Shown here: piece by piece, positions 35,213-43,746 of the stretch
How positions within the stretch are numbered: position 1 is the stretch's first letter
Layout of the letters: each line of letters opens with the position of its first letter
From: Roseibium album
GTDB lineage: Bacteria; Pseudomonadota; Alphaproteobacteria; Rhizobiales; Stappiaceae
DNA length: 64,000 bases
Direction of reading: 5' to 3'
Assembly (NCBI GenBank): GCA_001404055.1
Contig: CXTY01000003.1
Location: forward strand, 248,001 to 312,000
Position numbers and translations under genes: made by a program
The notes under the pieces: generated by a model
Seen by the model: the letters and a program-made list of their open reading frames with translations, nothing else
Told to the model about the DNA's origin: nothing
Database searches by the model: none

Positions 35213-35893
35213 ATGGCCATTCAAATGCACACAGATCCTTCCCAGGAACCCTCCGCCACGCAACGCGCTTATCTTGCGATCCGAAGAATGATTCTTGTCG
35301 GCGAACTGCCGCCTGGAGAAAAACTGAAAATCGAAAAGCTGCGTCAGGCCCTCGACATGGGCGGATCGCCGATCCGCGAGGCTCTTACCTTGCTGGTCTC
35401 CGATCTTCTCGTAGAACGCTTGGACCAACGCGGCTTTCGCACCGCGGAGATTAGTCCAGAAAATTTCTCGGAAATCCTGAGACTACGGTGCCAACTGGAA
35501 GAAATGGCCCTCCGGGAAAGCCTCACTCATGCAGACCATGTGTGGGAAGACAAACTTGTCATCAGCCACCACCGGATGATGCGCGAGCCCCGGTCGAATG
35601 TTGAGCGGTTCGAAGAACTGCACAAGGCCTTCCATGTAAACCTTCTAAGCGCCTGCCACTCTCCGGTCCTGCTCAAATTTTGTAATCAGCTCTACGATCT
35701 CAACATCCGTTACCGCTACCTGGCCGGCAAGGCGCTGAACTATTCCAAGAGAGACATTGGCAAAGAGCACACGGACATCATGAATGCGGCTGTCGACAGA
35801 GATGCGGACACCGCGTGCCACCTGTTGCTCGACCATTACCGCAACACCGGGGCATTTCTGGCAAAGCACTTTACGATTGAAGCAGCTGAGTAA
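35213..35893 (+). CDS. GntR-family regulator, FCD/VanR type
   Basis: 226 residues. GntR helix-turn-helix MILVGELPPGEKLKIEKLRQ then LDMGGSPIREALTLLVSDLL (about 26-65), FCD domain with ELHKAFHVNLLSACHSPVLL and the metal-type His in KEHTDIMNAAVDRDADTACH. A palindrome overlaps the region just ahead of its ATG, as expected for self-repression. It diverges from the anthranilate operon and converges on the TRAP/dioxygenase operon. Shared operator variants suggest it controls the latter, not the former. Confidence 0.9.
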   Translation: MAIQMHTDPSQEPSATQRAYLAIRRMILVGELPPGEKLKIEKLRQALDMGGSPIREALTLLVSDLLVERLDQRGFRTAEISPENFSEILRLRCQLEEMALRESLTHADHVWEDKLVISHHRMMREPRSNVERFEELHKAFHVNLLSACHSPVLLKFCNQLYDLNIRYRYLAGKALNYSKRDIGKEHTDIMNAAVDRDADTACHLLLDHYRNTGAFLAKHFTIEAAE

Positions 35894-35920
35894 GCTAAAA
35901 TTTCTGAATGGGACTAAAAG

Positions 35921-35942
35921 CGGGCCGGTCAAAACCGGCCCG
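35921..35942. terminator. Terminator between GntR gene and dioxygenase operon
   Basis: CGGGCCGGT and ACCGGCCCG form a nine-base stem over CAAA. On the minus strand it is followed by CTTTTAG, making it a good intrinsic terminator for the dioxygenase operon; on the plus strand the tail is weaker. Confidence 0.75.
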
Positions 35943-35957
35943 AATTGGTGTCTGCAG

Positions 35958-36827
35958 CTATTCCCTGACCAGCACCAGATCGAAGGCCGCTTTGAGATAC
36001 GGCCCTTCCACCTTGCCGGAGAGTTCGAAACCCTCTGAGGGGAAAGTTCCGGCGGGCTGCTCGACATAGGTCATCACCAGGTCTTCACGCACGCCAAACA
36101 CCGTGTCCTGATCAAGATAGGGATCGTCATCAGGGAAAATCTCGGTCACAAGCGGACGGAACCCCGGCGCTTTTACGATGTAGTGCAGATGAGACGGGCG
36201 CCAGGGGTGGCGTCCACTTGCATCCAGGATTTCACCAACCGGGCCATCACTGGGGACCGTATAACAGACGGGCTTCACTGAGGTGAAGGCGTAGCGCCCG
36301 TCTTTCCCAGTCGTCTGAATACCATGGAATGAATATGTGTCCTGGTTCGGATCCTGGCTGGAATAAAGGCCATTGGGTGCGGTTTGCCAGATGTCCAGCT
36401 CAGCGCCTTGAATCGGGTTGCCGTCCGGATCGCGGATCGTACCTTCCGCCAGCAGAACTTGCTCCTGAAAGTCTTTTCGCAAATCGCCGCCGATCGGCAG
36501 TGGAGGAGACCCCGTGATATGGAATGGCCCGAGCACGCTCGATGAAGTTCCATCCGGTTTGGAATGCAACATGTCCACCAGGGAGGACAGGCCCAGAACA
36601 TCTGAAAGCAAGACAAACTCATGCCGTTCCTTGTCAGAGATGTTACCTGCCGCTTCCAGGAATTCGATGCCTTTGCGCCACTCTTCGTGGGTCAGATTTG
36701 TTTCGCGGGCAAAGTCGTGCAGATGCGTGACAAGGCTCTTCAAGATCTCCTTGACCCTGGGGTCGGTATCAGCACCGAAATACCCCATGAAGACGTCTGT
36801 TATGTTGTCTTTGGTAACGTCGCGCAT
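35958..36827 (-). CDS. Intradiol ring-cleavage dioxygenase, hydroxyquinol 1,2-dioxygenase type
   Basis: Fe(III) enzyme cleaving a catecholic ring between the two hydroxylated carbons, 289 residues. N-terminal helical domain (DPRVKEILKSLVTHLHDFAR, RHEFVLLSDVLGLSSLVDML) typical of hydroxyquinol and catechol 1,2-dioxygenases. Iron ligands: Tyr in APNGLYSSQDP and CYTVPSDGPVG, and both His of HPWRPSHLHYIVKAPGF. The N-terminal EFVLLSDVLG signature and overall match favour the hydroxyquinol branch over CatA. No maleylacetate reductase, the usual next step, lies in the window; instead an acylpyruvase-like hydrolase and malonate enzymes are linked, so the substrate may carry an extra hydroxyl. Last gene of a seven-gene operon with a terminator 16 bases on. 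Confidence 0.87.
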   Translation of the reverse strand: MRDVTKDNITDVFMGYFGADTDPRVKEILKSLVTHLHDFARETNLTHEEWRKGIEFLEAAGNISDKERHEFVLLSDVLGLSSLVDMLHSKPDGTSSSVLGPFHITGSPPLPIGGDLRKDFQEQVLLAEGTIRDPDGNPIQGAELDIWQTAPNGLYSSQDPNQDTYSFHGIQTTGKDGRYAFTSVKPVCYTVPSDGPVGEILDASGRHPWRPSHLHYIVKAPGFRPLVTEIFPDDDPYLDQDTVFGVREDLVMTYVEQPAGTFPSEGFELSGKVEGPYLKAAFDLVLVRE

Positions 36828-36836
36828 AAATGCCTC

Positions 36837-38144
36837 TTAGTTCAGGATTGCCAGGCTGAGTGACGGCCAGCGGATCAATGCCACCAGGACAACCAGCATC
36901 ACCAGCGCAAATGGGAATGCGCCGATAAAAACGTCCTTTAGAGAGATCCGTGGGTCATTCAAGGTGGCTTTGATAACGAAACAGGAAATACCGAGCGGAG
37001 GCGTCAGCAGGCCGATTTCAGCACCAACAACGGTCACGATACCGAACCAGACCAGAGACAGACCCATCGGTTCTATAAGCGGAAGGAACAACGGCACGAC
37101 GATCAGGATGATCGACGCCGTATCCAGAAGCGTTCCCAGGAAAATCATCAGGACGACGTAAAAAACCATGATCCAGAAGAAACTCATCTGGGTTTCGGTC
37201 AGAATGTCGCCTAGCTCATTGGGAAGCCCCGCCAGCCCAAGCATACGGCTGTAGATCGAAGCTGCCGTGATCAGGAACAGGATCGACGCCGTGATGTGGC
37301 CAGTTTCCAGAAGTGCCTGCCAGGCACTCTTCAGGGTCAACTTCCTCCGAAACGCGGCAATCAGAAGACCGAGCAATGATCCGGTTGCACCAGCTTCAAC
37401 CGGGGTCAGCCAGCCGGTATAAATACCCCCCAACACTGCCGTGATCAGCAAGAGCGTCGGGATCGTCTTGTCCGCGATTTCGAGCGGCGTCATCCACTCG
37501 GTCTCGTCCGGCTGGCGGCCACCAACAAATTTTGGTGTTAGCCGTCCCATAAGAAAAATGGCAACGACATAGGCAATTGCCAGAAGGATTCCCGGAACGA
37601 CGCCAGCCAGGAACATGTCTCCGACGCTCTGTTCGGCAACAAAAGAGTAGATGATCAGCATCGCAGAGGGCGGAATAATCATGCCGAGAACCGAAGATCC
37701 AGCGACGACACCCACCGCAAAACGTGGATTATAATCAAAGGCCAGCATCTGCGGCACAGAGACCTTTGCAAAGACAGATGCAGAGGCAATCGACGACCCT
37801 GTCACCGCCGCAAAAACGGCGTTTGCGCCAACAGTTGCCATGCCGATTCCGCCTTTGACCTTTCGAAATCCGGAATTCATGACGGTATAGATATCAGCAC
37901 CCAACCCTGCCTTGGACACAATCAACCCCATGAAGGTGAAGAGAGGCACTGTCGCAAACGTGTATTCCATCACGCTGTCGCCAATAGCAATCTTCAGGAG
38001 ATTGACCGCCAGGTCGAAGTTGTCCCGCATCAGCAAGATAGAAACGAATGAAACCAGTCCGAGTGCAATCGGTATATAAACGCCGAGATAAACAAGAACG
38101 ACAATCGCGAAGACCGACAGCATTCCAATTTCGATAGGTGTCAC
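36837..38144 (-). CDS. dctM: TRAP transporter large membrane subunit (DctM)
   Basis: 435 residues, about twelve helices. DctM family features: SVLGMIIPPSAMLIIYSFVA and PVEAGATGSLLGLLIAAFRR, and a C-terminal GAEIGLLTPPLGISCFVIKA, the paired half-sites of the ion-transporter superfamily. Overlaps DctQ by four bases. Together they form a sodium-driven importer. Confidence 0.92.
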   Translation of the reverse strand: MTPIEIGMLSVFAIVVLVYLGVYIPIALGLVSFVSILLMRDNFDLAVNLLKIAIGDSVMEYTFATVPLFTFMGLIVSKAGLGADIYTVMNSGFRKVKGGIGMATVGANAVFAAVTGSSIASASVFAKVSVPQMLAFDYNPRFAVGVVAGSSVLGMIIPPSAMLIIYSFVAEQSVGDMFLAGVVPGILLAIAYVVAIFLMGRLTPKFVGGRQPDETEWMTPLEIADKTIPTLLLITAVLGGIYTGWLTPVEAGATGSLLGLLIAAFRRKLTLKSAWQALLETGHITASILFLITAASIYSRMLGLAGLPNELGDILTETQMSFFWIMVFYVVLMIFLGTLLDTASIILIVVPLFLPLIEPMGLSLVWFGIVTVVGAEIGLLTPPLGISCFVIKATLNDPRISLKDVFIGAFPFALVMLVVLVALIRWPSLSLAILN

Positions 38145-38698
38145 GAGTTATCCTCTGGATGTTCATTGAGACGGACCGGCGCAATTTTCTTGTCGGGATC
38201 GAGCACTTTCAACAGGAACAGGATCGTACACATAACGGCGCTGAGATAGATTGCCAGTTTGATTGGCCACCATGGCGCAGTGAAGATGCCTGGAATGCCA
38301 AAATAGTCTTTTGTTTCAAACATTTCGACAAATTCCGGCCAGATCGCATAAGCCACCAGACCCATGAAGATGGCCGAAGCCAGATTGATCGTCCGTCCAA
38401 TATTCTCGGCAAGTTTTGGCCGCGTGCCACGAAGAATTGTCAGGAATCCGTCCGATCTTGTCAGACGATTGGTCCGCACCACGTCGGGCAGTTGAAGAAA
38501 CACGATCAGCACCATGGTGAACTGAACGACCTCAACGGCACCGGGAAACGGGGCATTGAACAAGCCACGTGCAACGACGTCGTAATTCACGACAAGTACG
38601 AGGCACAGCACAATAAGGGTGCCAACTGCGTTGGCGATAATCGCCACCCAGTTGGCCAATTTTGAGAAGGCGCGAACGCCGTTGGTTAGTTGACGCAA
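38141..38698 (-). CDS. dctQ: TRAP transporter small membrane subunit (DctQ)
   Basis: 185 residues with four membrane helices. Contains NAVGTLIVLCLVLVVNYDVV, RGLFNAPFPGAVEVVQFTMV and LPDVVRTNRLTRSDGFLTIL, the standard DctQ arrangement. The gap to the binding protein is 30 bases. Confidence 0.9.
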   Translation of the reverse strand: MRQLTNGVRAFSKLANWVAIIANAVGTLIVLCLVLVVNYDVVARGLFNAPFPGAVEVVQFTMVLIVFLQLPDVVRTNRLTRSDGFLTILRGTRPKLAENIGRTINLASAIFMGLVAYAIWPEFVEMFETKDYFGIPGIFTAPWWPIKLAIYLSAVMCTILFLLKVLDPDKKIAPVRLNEHPEDNS

Positions 38699-38728
38699 TT
38701 TACGGCGCTCCCGCTTTTTTTGCTGCGA

Positions 38729-39814
38729 TTACTGCGTCAGTTCCGCAGACCAGTCACGCACAGGCGTGAACCCGGCATCCTTGAGCTTGGCTGTGTAAGC
38801 CTTCAGCATTTCACTGCCCGGCTCACCCTTGGAATCAAGGTTCGCAGCCCATTCAACAGCAATGTTCGGCATGGCTTCAGCCCACTGCGCACGTTCTTCC
38901 GGGGTCATGTCTACGACAGTTCCACCAGATTCCTGATACGCCGTACGGCTTGCACCAGCCCGGTCCATGGCAATCCCGGCCACATGGTCACGATATTCCA
39001 CAGCAACGTCCTGCAGCACGCCTTTGACCTCGTCGGGAAGCTTGTCCCAGTAGTCCTTGTTCACGGTGATTGTCTTGGAATTCACCGCACCAAGATCAGC
39101 CTTCAGCATGTATGGTGCCACTTCAGCGATCTTGAACGTCTTGGCGGCTTCCGGCCACAGCATGGCATTATCAACCAAACCGGTCTGAAGCATGTTGTAG
39201 AAGTCGGTCAATCCACCGCGCACACCAGCTGCTCCATCGATACCTTCAAGGTAACGCAGGTTCATGCCGGCACCGGCAACCTTGCTACCCTCAAGATCTG
39301 ACAGGCCGTCAACCGGTTCCTTGGAAAACACCTGATAGGTATCGAGTACAACGCCGGTTGCCAGGTAAACCTGGTTCTGTGCTTCGAATTCCTTCTGCAT
39401 TGTCGGGAATTCCTTGGCGATCTCATCCACAGCCTTGGCCACTGCGCGTGAGTCTGCTGCAATGAACGGGGTCACCGCGGACAGCGCCTGACTTGGCAGT
39501 TTCGAGGAATGGAAGATCGTCGTGACAATACCGATATCGCCCAGGCCGAGTTTCACGCCTTCCAGCACACCCTTCGGCTTGACGATGGACCCACCATAGC
39601 TTTCCTGCCAATCCATTTTGTAATTGCCGGTCTCAGCGAGACGCTTGTCGACTTCCGGAATAAAGAAGTTGGTGAATTCCTTGACCCACAACGCACGTGC
39701 CGGATATCCGTCGATCACCACCGCCTTGACGGTTTCTGTGGCAAATCCAGGCATTGTGGTGGCGCTCAAGAGAGCCAGAGCAATTGCGCTCCGTCTTGTC
39801 ATTTTTCCAATCAT
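38729..39814 (-). CDS. dctP: TRAP transporter solute-binding protein (DctP)
   Basis: Periplasmic binding protein, 361 residues, with a signal that starts MIGKMTRRSAIALALLSATT and may be Tat-like (TRRSA). Family 7 features: GVLEGVKLGLGDIGIVTTIF, DAGLVDNAMLWPEAAKTFKI region and the substrate-binding Arg expected in LEGSKVAGAGMNLRYLEGID (a basic residue is not obvious there, so the ligand may not be a simple carboxylate). ATG 39814 follows GGGAGGAGAATGCC. In its operon the cargo is probably the aromatic or ring-derived acid consumed by the dioxygenase. Confidence 0.88.
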   Translation of the reverse strand: MIGKMTRRSAIALALLSATTMPGFATETVKAVVIDGYPARALWVKEFTNFFIPEVDKRLAETGNYKMDWQESYGGSIVKPKGVLEGVKLGLGDIGIVTTIFHSSKLPSQALSAVTPFIAADSRAVAKAVDEIAKEFPTMQKEFEAQNQVYLATGVVLDTYQVFSKEPVDGLSDLEGSKVAGAGMNLRYLEGIDGAAGVRGGLTDFYNMLQTGLVDNAMLWPEAAKTFKIAEVAPYMLKADLGAVNSKTITVNKDYWDKLPDEVKGVLQDVAVEYRDHVAGIAMDRAGASRTAYQESGGTVVDMTPEERAQWAEAMPNIAVEWAANLDSKGEPGSEMLKAYTAKLKDAGFTPVRDWSAELTQ

Positions 39815-39846
39815 GGCATTCTCCTCCCAAAGAAAAATGAGACCGT

Positions 39847-40305
39847 TCAGGCTTTTTGCCAGATCGTCTCCAGGTCGGTCCCCGACTGTTCGAACAATTT
39901 TGACAGGGGACAGTATTTGACAACTTCAGATGCAACGTTTTGAAGATCCGCATCAGATGCGGAGCCGTCGCAGGTCACTACCTGGCGCAGTGCGACAAAG
40001 GGAACGTCGACCTCTTCCTCAAGGGTGACGCCCCGGCGATCGAACTCGCAGGTAATCTCAATCGCAAGGTGACCGATATCGACACCAAGCTTGCTGGCAC
40101 ATTTGTGACCGATCACATTGGTACAGCCGACAAGAGCAGCAAGCGCTGCCTCCGTCGGTGCTGGCCCAAGATTGGTGCCTCCGCGTGCAGCAGGTTCATC
40201 AATGACAGCAGTTAGGTCACGGATCGAAACGTCCGCGCGCGAATGGCTTACGCCAGCGCCGTTGGCTCTCAGTTTGACGACTGTTTTCTCTCTCATAGCC
40301 GGCAT
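39847..40305 (-). CDS. OsmC-family protein
   Basis: 152 residues. The OsmC fold is recognised by GTNLGPAPTEAALAALVGCT and the two conserved cysteines (VGCTNVIGHKC and VKYCPLSKLF), which form the peroxidatic or thiol-active pair. May detoxify quinones or peroxides formed by autoxidation of a polyphenol substrate. ATG 40305 has GAGG five bases ahead. Seven bases after the reductase stop. Confidence 0.85.
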   Translation of the reverse strand: MPAMREKTVVKLRANGAGVSHSRADVSIRDLTAVIDEPAARGGTNLGPAPTEAALAALVGCTNVIGHKCASKLGVDIGHLAIEITCEFDRRGVTLEEEVDVPFVALRQVVTCDGSASDADLQNVASEVVKYCPLSKLFEQSGTDLETIWQKA

Positions 40306-40311
40306 GGAACC

Positions 40312-40992
40312 TCACAAAAACTTGCAAGCTGTGTCGAACGGCAAGCGCGGCAATTTCTGGAACAGCGCTTTTTCGTCGGCATAACCGAGGTTGCAGAGAA
40401 AATTTGATTTAAGCGTTGTTCCGGCGAAAAATTCCTTGTCGACAATCTGGTTCGAAAACCCTGACATTGCCCCGACATCCAGTCCAAGGGCCCGCGCGGC
40501 AATCATGAAATAGGCGCCTTGCAACGTTCCGTTTCGAAACGCAGTCACCTCAGAATGTTCCGCCTTTCCCTGGAAATGCGGACGCCGGTCTTCATGCGGG
40601 AATAGATAGGGCAGCTCCTTCCAGAACTCCACATCGTGAGCAATGATGACGGTTGAAGGTGCCGACATCATCTTGTCGATGTTCTTGTCCTTCAGCGATT
40701 TCGCCAGGCGTTTTTTGGCCTCCGGCGTTTCCACAAAGAAAAACCGTGCCGGACAGGTATTCATGCTTGTCGGACCGGCCGCCGTAATGTCGTAGATTGT
40801 CTCCAGAACCTCACGCGACACCGGCTTGTCCTGCCAGGCATAATGCGAACGAGCTTCGCGCAGGATGAGGTCGATAGCGTCGTCGTCCAGCCTGTCGATT
40901 TTCTGACGGAGGTCACAAATCGTTGCCTGCGCCTGGGCGCGTAGTTTGGCCAAAGCCTCTCCTGTCGGTGCTTTGGAGGCGACCATCGTCAT
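40312..40992 (-). CDS. Nitroreductase-family enzyme, RutE/malonic semialdehyde reductase-like
   Basis: 226 residues, FMN-dependent nitroreductase fold. It closely follows RutE from the pyrimidine-degradation pathway: AAGPTSMNTCPARFFFVETP, PSTVIIAHDVEFWKELPYLF, AFRNGTLQGAYFMIAARALG, LDVGAMSGFSNQIVDKEFFA and GTTLKSNFLCNLGYADEKAL. RutE reduces malonic semialdehyde to 3-hydroxypropionate. Compared with RutE there is an N-terminal extension of about 30 residues. No other rut gene is nearby. Its presence beside malonyl-CoA genes points to a C3 dicarboxylate/semialdehyde metabolite. ATG overlaps the FAA hydrolase stop (ATGA). Confidence 0.82.
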   Translation of the reverse strand: MTMVASKAPTGEALAKLRAQAQATICDLRQKIDRLDDDAIDLILREARSHYAWQDKPVSREVLETIYDITAAGPTSMNTCPARFFFVETPEAKKRLAKSLKDKNIDKMMSAPSTVIIAHDVEFWKELPYLFPHEDRRPHFQGKAEHSEVTAFRNGTLQGAYFMIAARALGLDVGAMSGFSNQIVDKEFFAGTTLKSNFLCNLGYADEKALFQKLPRLPFDTACKFL

Positions 40993-41870
40993 TCCGCAGC
41001 CTCCGTTGCAACAATGTCTTCTTCTGCAACGATCGGATTGGCACAGATACCGATGCCTTCGATTTCCACTTCAACAACTTCACCTGGACGCAGCCAGCGC
41101 TGCGGTGTTTTGGCATGTCCGACGCCAGGGGGCGTTCCCATGGCCAACAAGTCGCCCGGCTCAAGCGTTGAATATTCAGAGATGAGTGCAATGGTGCGTG
41201 CAACGCTCCACAACATGTCGGAAGTCGTTGCGCTTTGCAGGATTTCAGAACCGACACGGGACTCGATCTTGAGACCTTCGGCACCTTCAGGGAGTTCGTC
41301 AGGCGTTACAACGACGGGACCGATGGGGCCGGTTGCATCGAAATTCTTTCCAGGTGTCCACTGATGGGTCTTGCGCTGGTACTCACGAACCGAGCCATCG
41401 TTAAAAATCGTGTAGCCAAGGACGTGATCCAGGGCCGCGTCTTCACTGATGTGTTTTCCGCCTTTACCGATGATCACCATCAATTCGGCTTCATAGTCGA
41501 GTTGCTCGGAGCATGATGGCCGTATCATCGGCGCTCCGGCCGGGATCATCGATGTCGTGCATCGCATGAACAGAGCGGGATAGGTCGGAATGTCATATCC
41601 GCCTTCCTTGATGTGATCGACATAGTTCAGCCCAAGACAGATGATCTTGCCAGGGGCCTTGATCGGCAGCCCAGGTACTATGGATGAAAGAGGCTCGGCC
41701 TTGGCTTTTTCTTTCAGAGCCGGGAGAGAAGCGAGATCGACACGCCCCTCACTCAACGCCTGCAAGTCCGCACCAATACGCTCGTCGACCGCAGTCAAAT
41801 TCCAAGCCTGGTCCCCATCAACAAGGTAGACACCCTGCCCTGACACACCCATTCCTACTAACAGTCGCAT
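40989..41870 (-). CDS. Fumarylacetoacetate hydrolase-family enzyme (acylpyruvase-like)
   Basis: 293 residues. FAH-family core: KIICLGLNYVDHIKEGGYDI, YEAELMVIIGKGGKHISEDA (metal-binding Glu pair with D in LDYEAEL), GYTIFNDGSVREYQRKTHQW, GPVVVTPDELPEGAEGLKIE and GDLLAMGTPPGVGHAKTPQR. The family hydrolyses or decarboxylates 2,4-dioxo acids such as fumarylpyruvate or acylpyruvates. First gene of the minus operon, 99 bases from the divergent YciI gene with an operator variant between. Splitting malonylpyruvate to malonate and pyruvate would fit its neighbours (inference). Confidence 0.88.
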   Translation of the reverse strand: MRLLVGMGVSGQGVYLVDGDQAWNLTAVDERIGADLQALSEGRVDLASLPALKEKAKAEPLSSIVPGLPIKAPGKIICLGLNYVDHIKEGGYDIPTYPALFMRCTTSMIPAGAPMIRPSCSEQLDYEAELMVIIGKGGKHISEDAALDHVLGYTIFNDGSVREYQRKTHQWTPGKNFDATGPIGPVVVTPDELPEGAEGLKIESRVGSEILQSATTSDMLWSVARTIALISEYSTLEPGDLLAMGTPPGVGHAKTPQRWLRPGEVVEVEIEGIGICANPIVAEEDIVATEAAE

Positions 41871-41931
41871 ACTAGCCTCGGCGTTTTCCTATTTTTTATT
41901 ACTTTGACGACTATTTTATAGATTGTCAAAT

Positions 41932-41943
41932 AATATCGATTTT
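41932..41943. promoter_or_regulatory. GntR/FCD operator, site 2
   Basis: AATATCGATTTT, one mismatch from the palindrome at 35194. It lies in the only promoter region shared by the divergent FAA-hydrolase and YciI operons. Confidence 0.65.
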
Positions 41944-41969
41944 TTTATGATAGGAAAAATTGGAGATGA

Positions 41970-42359
41970 ATGATGCCTAAATGGACTGAGTACAAACGCA
42001 TTGCCAAAGAGCGTGGCGCACTCGCGCTGGAACTCTATGTAGTGAACACGAGGCCTGTCAGCCCTGACGCCGATGTAAAGGGATCGTTGCCTGATCATCT
42101 GGCCTATCAGGCGAGACTTGAAGCAGCGGGTAACCTGGCTTTTGCCGGGCCTGTATCCGATTCCTCAGGTGAGGAAATGTCAGGCGAAGGCATGATCATC
42201 TACCGCGCAGCAACACTGGAAGACGCCAGAGCGCTGGCGGCAGACGATCCAATGCACAAGAATGGCGTCAGAACCTTTACGATCCGACGCTGGTTGATCA
42301 ATGAAGGCAGTATCAATCTGTCGATAGGCCTTTCCGGAAAGAGAATCGACCTCACTTGA
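41970..42359 (+). CDS. YciI-like protein
   Basis: 129 residues, ferredoxin-like alpha/beta fold of the YCII-related family. Recognised by GALALELYVVNTRPVSPDAD, DHLAYQARLEAAGNLAFAGP (with the conserved His) and the DDPMHKNGVRTFTIRRWLIN C-terminal motif (the ADDPF-type box). Some relatives are lactone isomerases or dehydrochlorinases in aromatic pathways (TftG acts on chlorohydroxyquinol). ATGs at 41970 and 41973 both follow GGAG. First gene of the plus operon with malonyl-CoA decarboxylase and synthetase. Confidence 0.83.
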   Translation: MMPKWTEYKRIAKERGALALELYVVNTRPVSPDADVKGSLPDHLAYQARLEAAGNLAFAGPVSDSSGEEMSGEGMIIYRAATLEDARALAADDPMHKNGVRTFTIRRWLINEGSINLSIGLSGKRIDLT

Positions 42360-42468
42360 GGTGATTCTCCGGCATTGATGATCCGCCTTCTCAGTGGATT
42401 GGGGCCAGTCTGTTGTCCTGATCGATGAGAAACCTTGCCGTTTCCGGCCAGACGCCCTGGAGAAGAAC

Positions 42469-43746
42469 ATGACAATTCTAGGCGATTTGCTGTCGACCAT
42501 TTTCGAACGCCGTTATCTGACGAGCGCGCCGGACCGGCACGATTCGCGGACAATGGAGGAACTGATCACTGCGCTTGTCGGTGCGACCGGCGAGGTCTCG
42601 GGACTTTCTGCAGCAAAACAGATTCTGAAGCGCTACCGGGATATGGATGACCGTGCCAAGCTGGACTTTTTCCATCACCTGGCGCGGGACATGAACATTG
42701 ATCCTGAAACAGTTCGTACAACGCTGGATGCTTATGAGGCCGGCCCCGGCAAAAAAACCTACCGCGATTTCATGGCGGCTGTGGAACCCGACCGCCAGGA
42801 ACTGATCCGACGCCTGAACCAGATTCCCGGCGCAACCCAGACCCTGGTTCAAATGCGTGCCGACCTGTTACGCCTGGGAGGAAGCGATCAGGAGCTGCAG
42901 GCTCTGGATCAGGACTTCCGTCATCTTTTCGCATCCTGGTTCAATCGCGGATTTCTTGTTTTGCGGCCAGTCAGCTGGGAAAGTCCTGCACACATACTTG
43001 AAAAGATCATTGCCTATGAAGCGGTGCACGAGATCGCCAGTTGGGAAGACCTGCGCAGACGCCTCGTACCCGGCGACCGCAGGTGTTTTGCGTTCTTTCA
43101 TCCCTCCATGCCGGATGAACCACTGATCTTCGTGGAAGTCGCCCTGACAGGCGGGATTCCCGGATCTATTCAGGGCCTGCTCACCGAAGAAAGGGAACCA
43201 ATCACCGCCGATAATTCAAATACTGCGGTCTTCTATTCCATTTCGAATTGCCAGGCTGGCCTCGCGGGCATTTCATTTGGCAATTCGCTTATCAAGCAGG
43301 TCGCCGCTGACCTGGCCGCAGAACTGCCCAATCTGAAAACCTTTGTGACACTGTCCCCAATTCCCGGCCTCACAAAATGGCTCGCGGCGGAAGGCATCGG
43401 CGTCGACGACGTGGACCCAAAACAGCTCAGGATTCTGGCTGCCCACTATCTCATGTCAGCGAAACGAAACGATGGCCAGCCCCTGGACCCGGTTGCCCGT
43501 TTTCACCTCGGCAATGGCGCACGAATTCACGCAGTCCATGCGGAGGCGGATTTGTCGCCAAAGGGAGATGAGCAATCTGCCTGCACGATGGTCAATTACC
43601 TCTATGACCTCAACAAGGTGGCACAAAATCACGAGCGGTTTGCAACCGGCAATGAAATAGCTGCGTCCTCCGAAATCCGGTCCCTCGACGCAAATGCAAA
43701 GAAACAAGACTTGAGGAAACAGGTGAATGAACAACCTGCTGTATGA
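42469..43746 (+). CDS. matA: Malonyl-CoA decarboxylase (MatA/MCD type)
   Basis: Converts malonyl-CoA to acetyl-CoA and CO2; 425 residues from ATG 42469 (GGAGAAGAAC ahead), not the longer frame. N-terminal helical domain (GLSAAKQILKRYRDMDDRAK) and C-terminal GNAT-like catalytic domain with FFHPSMPDEPLIFVEVALTG, AVFYSISNCQAGLAGISFGN, LSPIPGLTKWL and FHLGNGARIHAVHAEADLSP. The Ser and His expected for catalysis are in SPIPG and HLGNGA. Overlaps MatB by 20 bases, the same pairing as the rhizobial matAB genes. Confidence 0.92.
   Translation: MTILGDLLSTIFERRYLTSAPDRHDSRTMEELITALVGATGEVSGLSAAKQILKRYRDMDDRAKLDFFHHLARDMNIDPETVRTTLDAYEAGPGKKTYRDFMAAVEPDRQELIRRLNQIPGATQTLVQMRADLLRLGGSDQELQALDQDFRHLFASWFNRGFLVLRPVSWESPAHILEKIIAYEAVHEIASWEDLRRRLVPGDRRCFAFFHPSMPDEPLIFVEVALTGGIPGSIQGLLTEEREPITADNSNTAVFYSISNCQAGLAGISFGNSLIKQVAADLAAELPNLKTFVTLSPIPGLTKWLAAEGIGVDDVDPKQLRILAAHYLMSAKRNDGQPLDPVARFHLGNGARIHAVHAEADLSPKGDEQSACTMVNYLYDLNKVAQNHERFATGNEIAASSEIRSLDANAKKQDLRKQVNEQPAV

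Noticed and set aside
40312..40992. Generic nitroaromatic reductase
   Set aside because: Long stretches match RutE-type malonic semialdehyde reductases, and the malonate genes next to it support that reading.
36837..41870. Classical hydroxyquinol-maleylacetate pathway
   Set aside because: No maleylacetate reductase in the window; acylpyruvase-type and malonate enzymes are linked instead.
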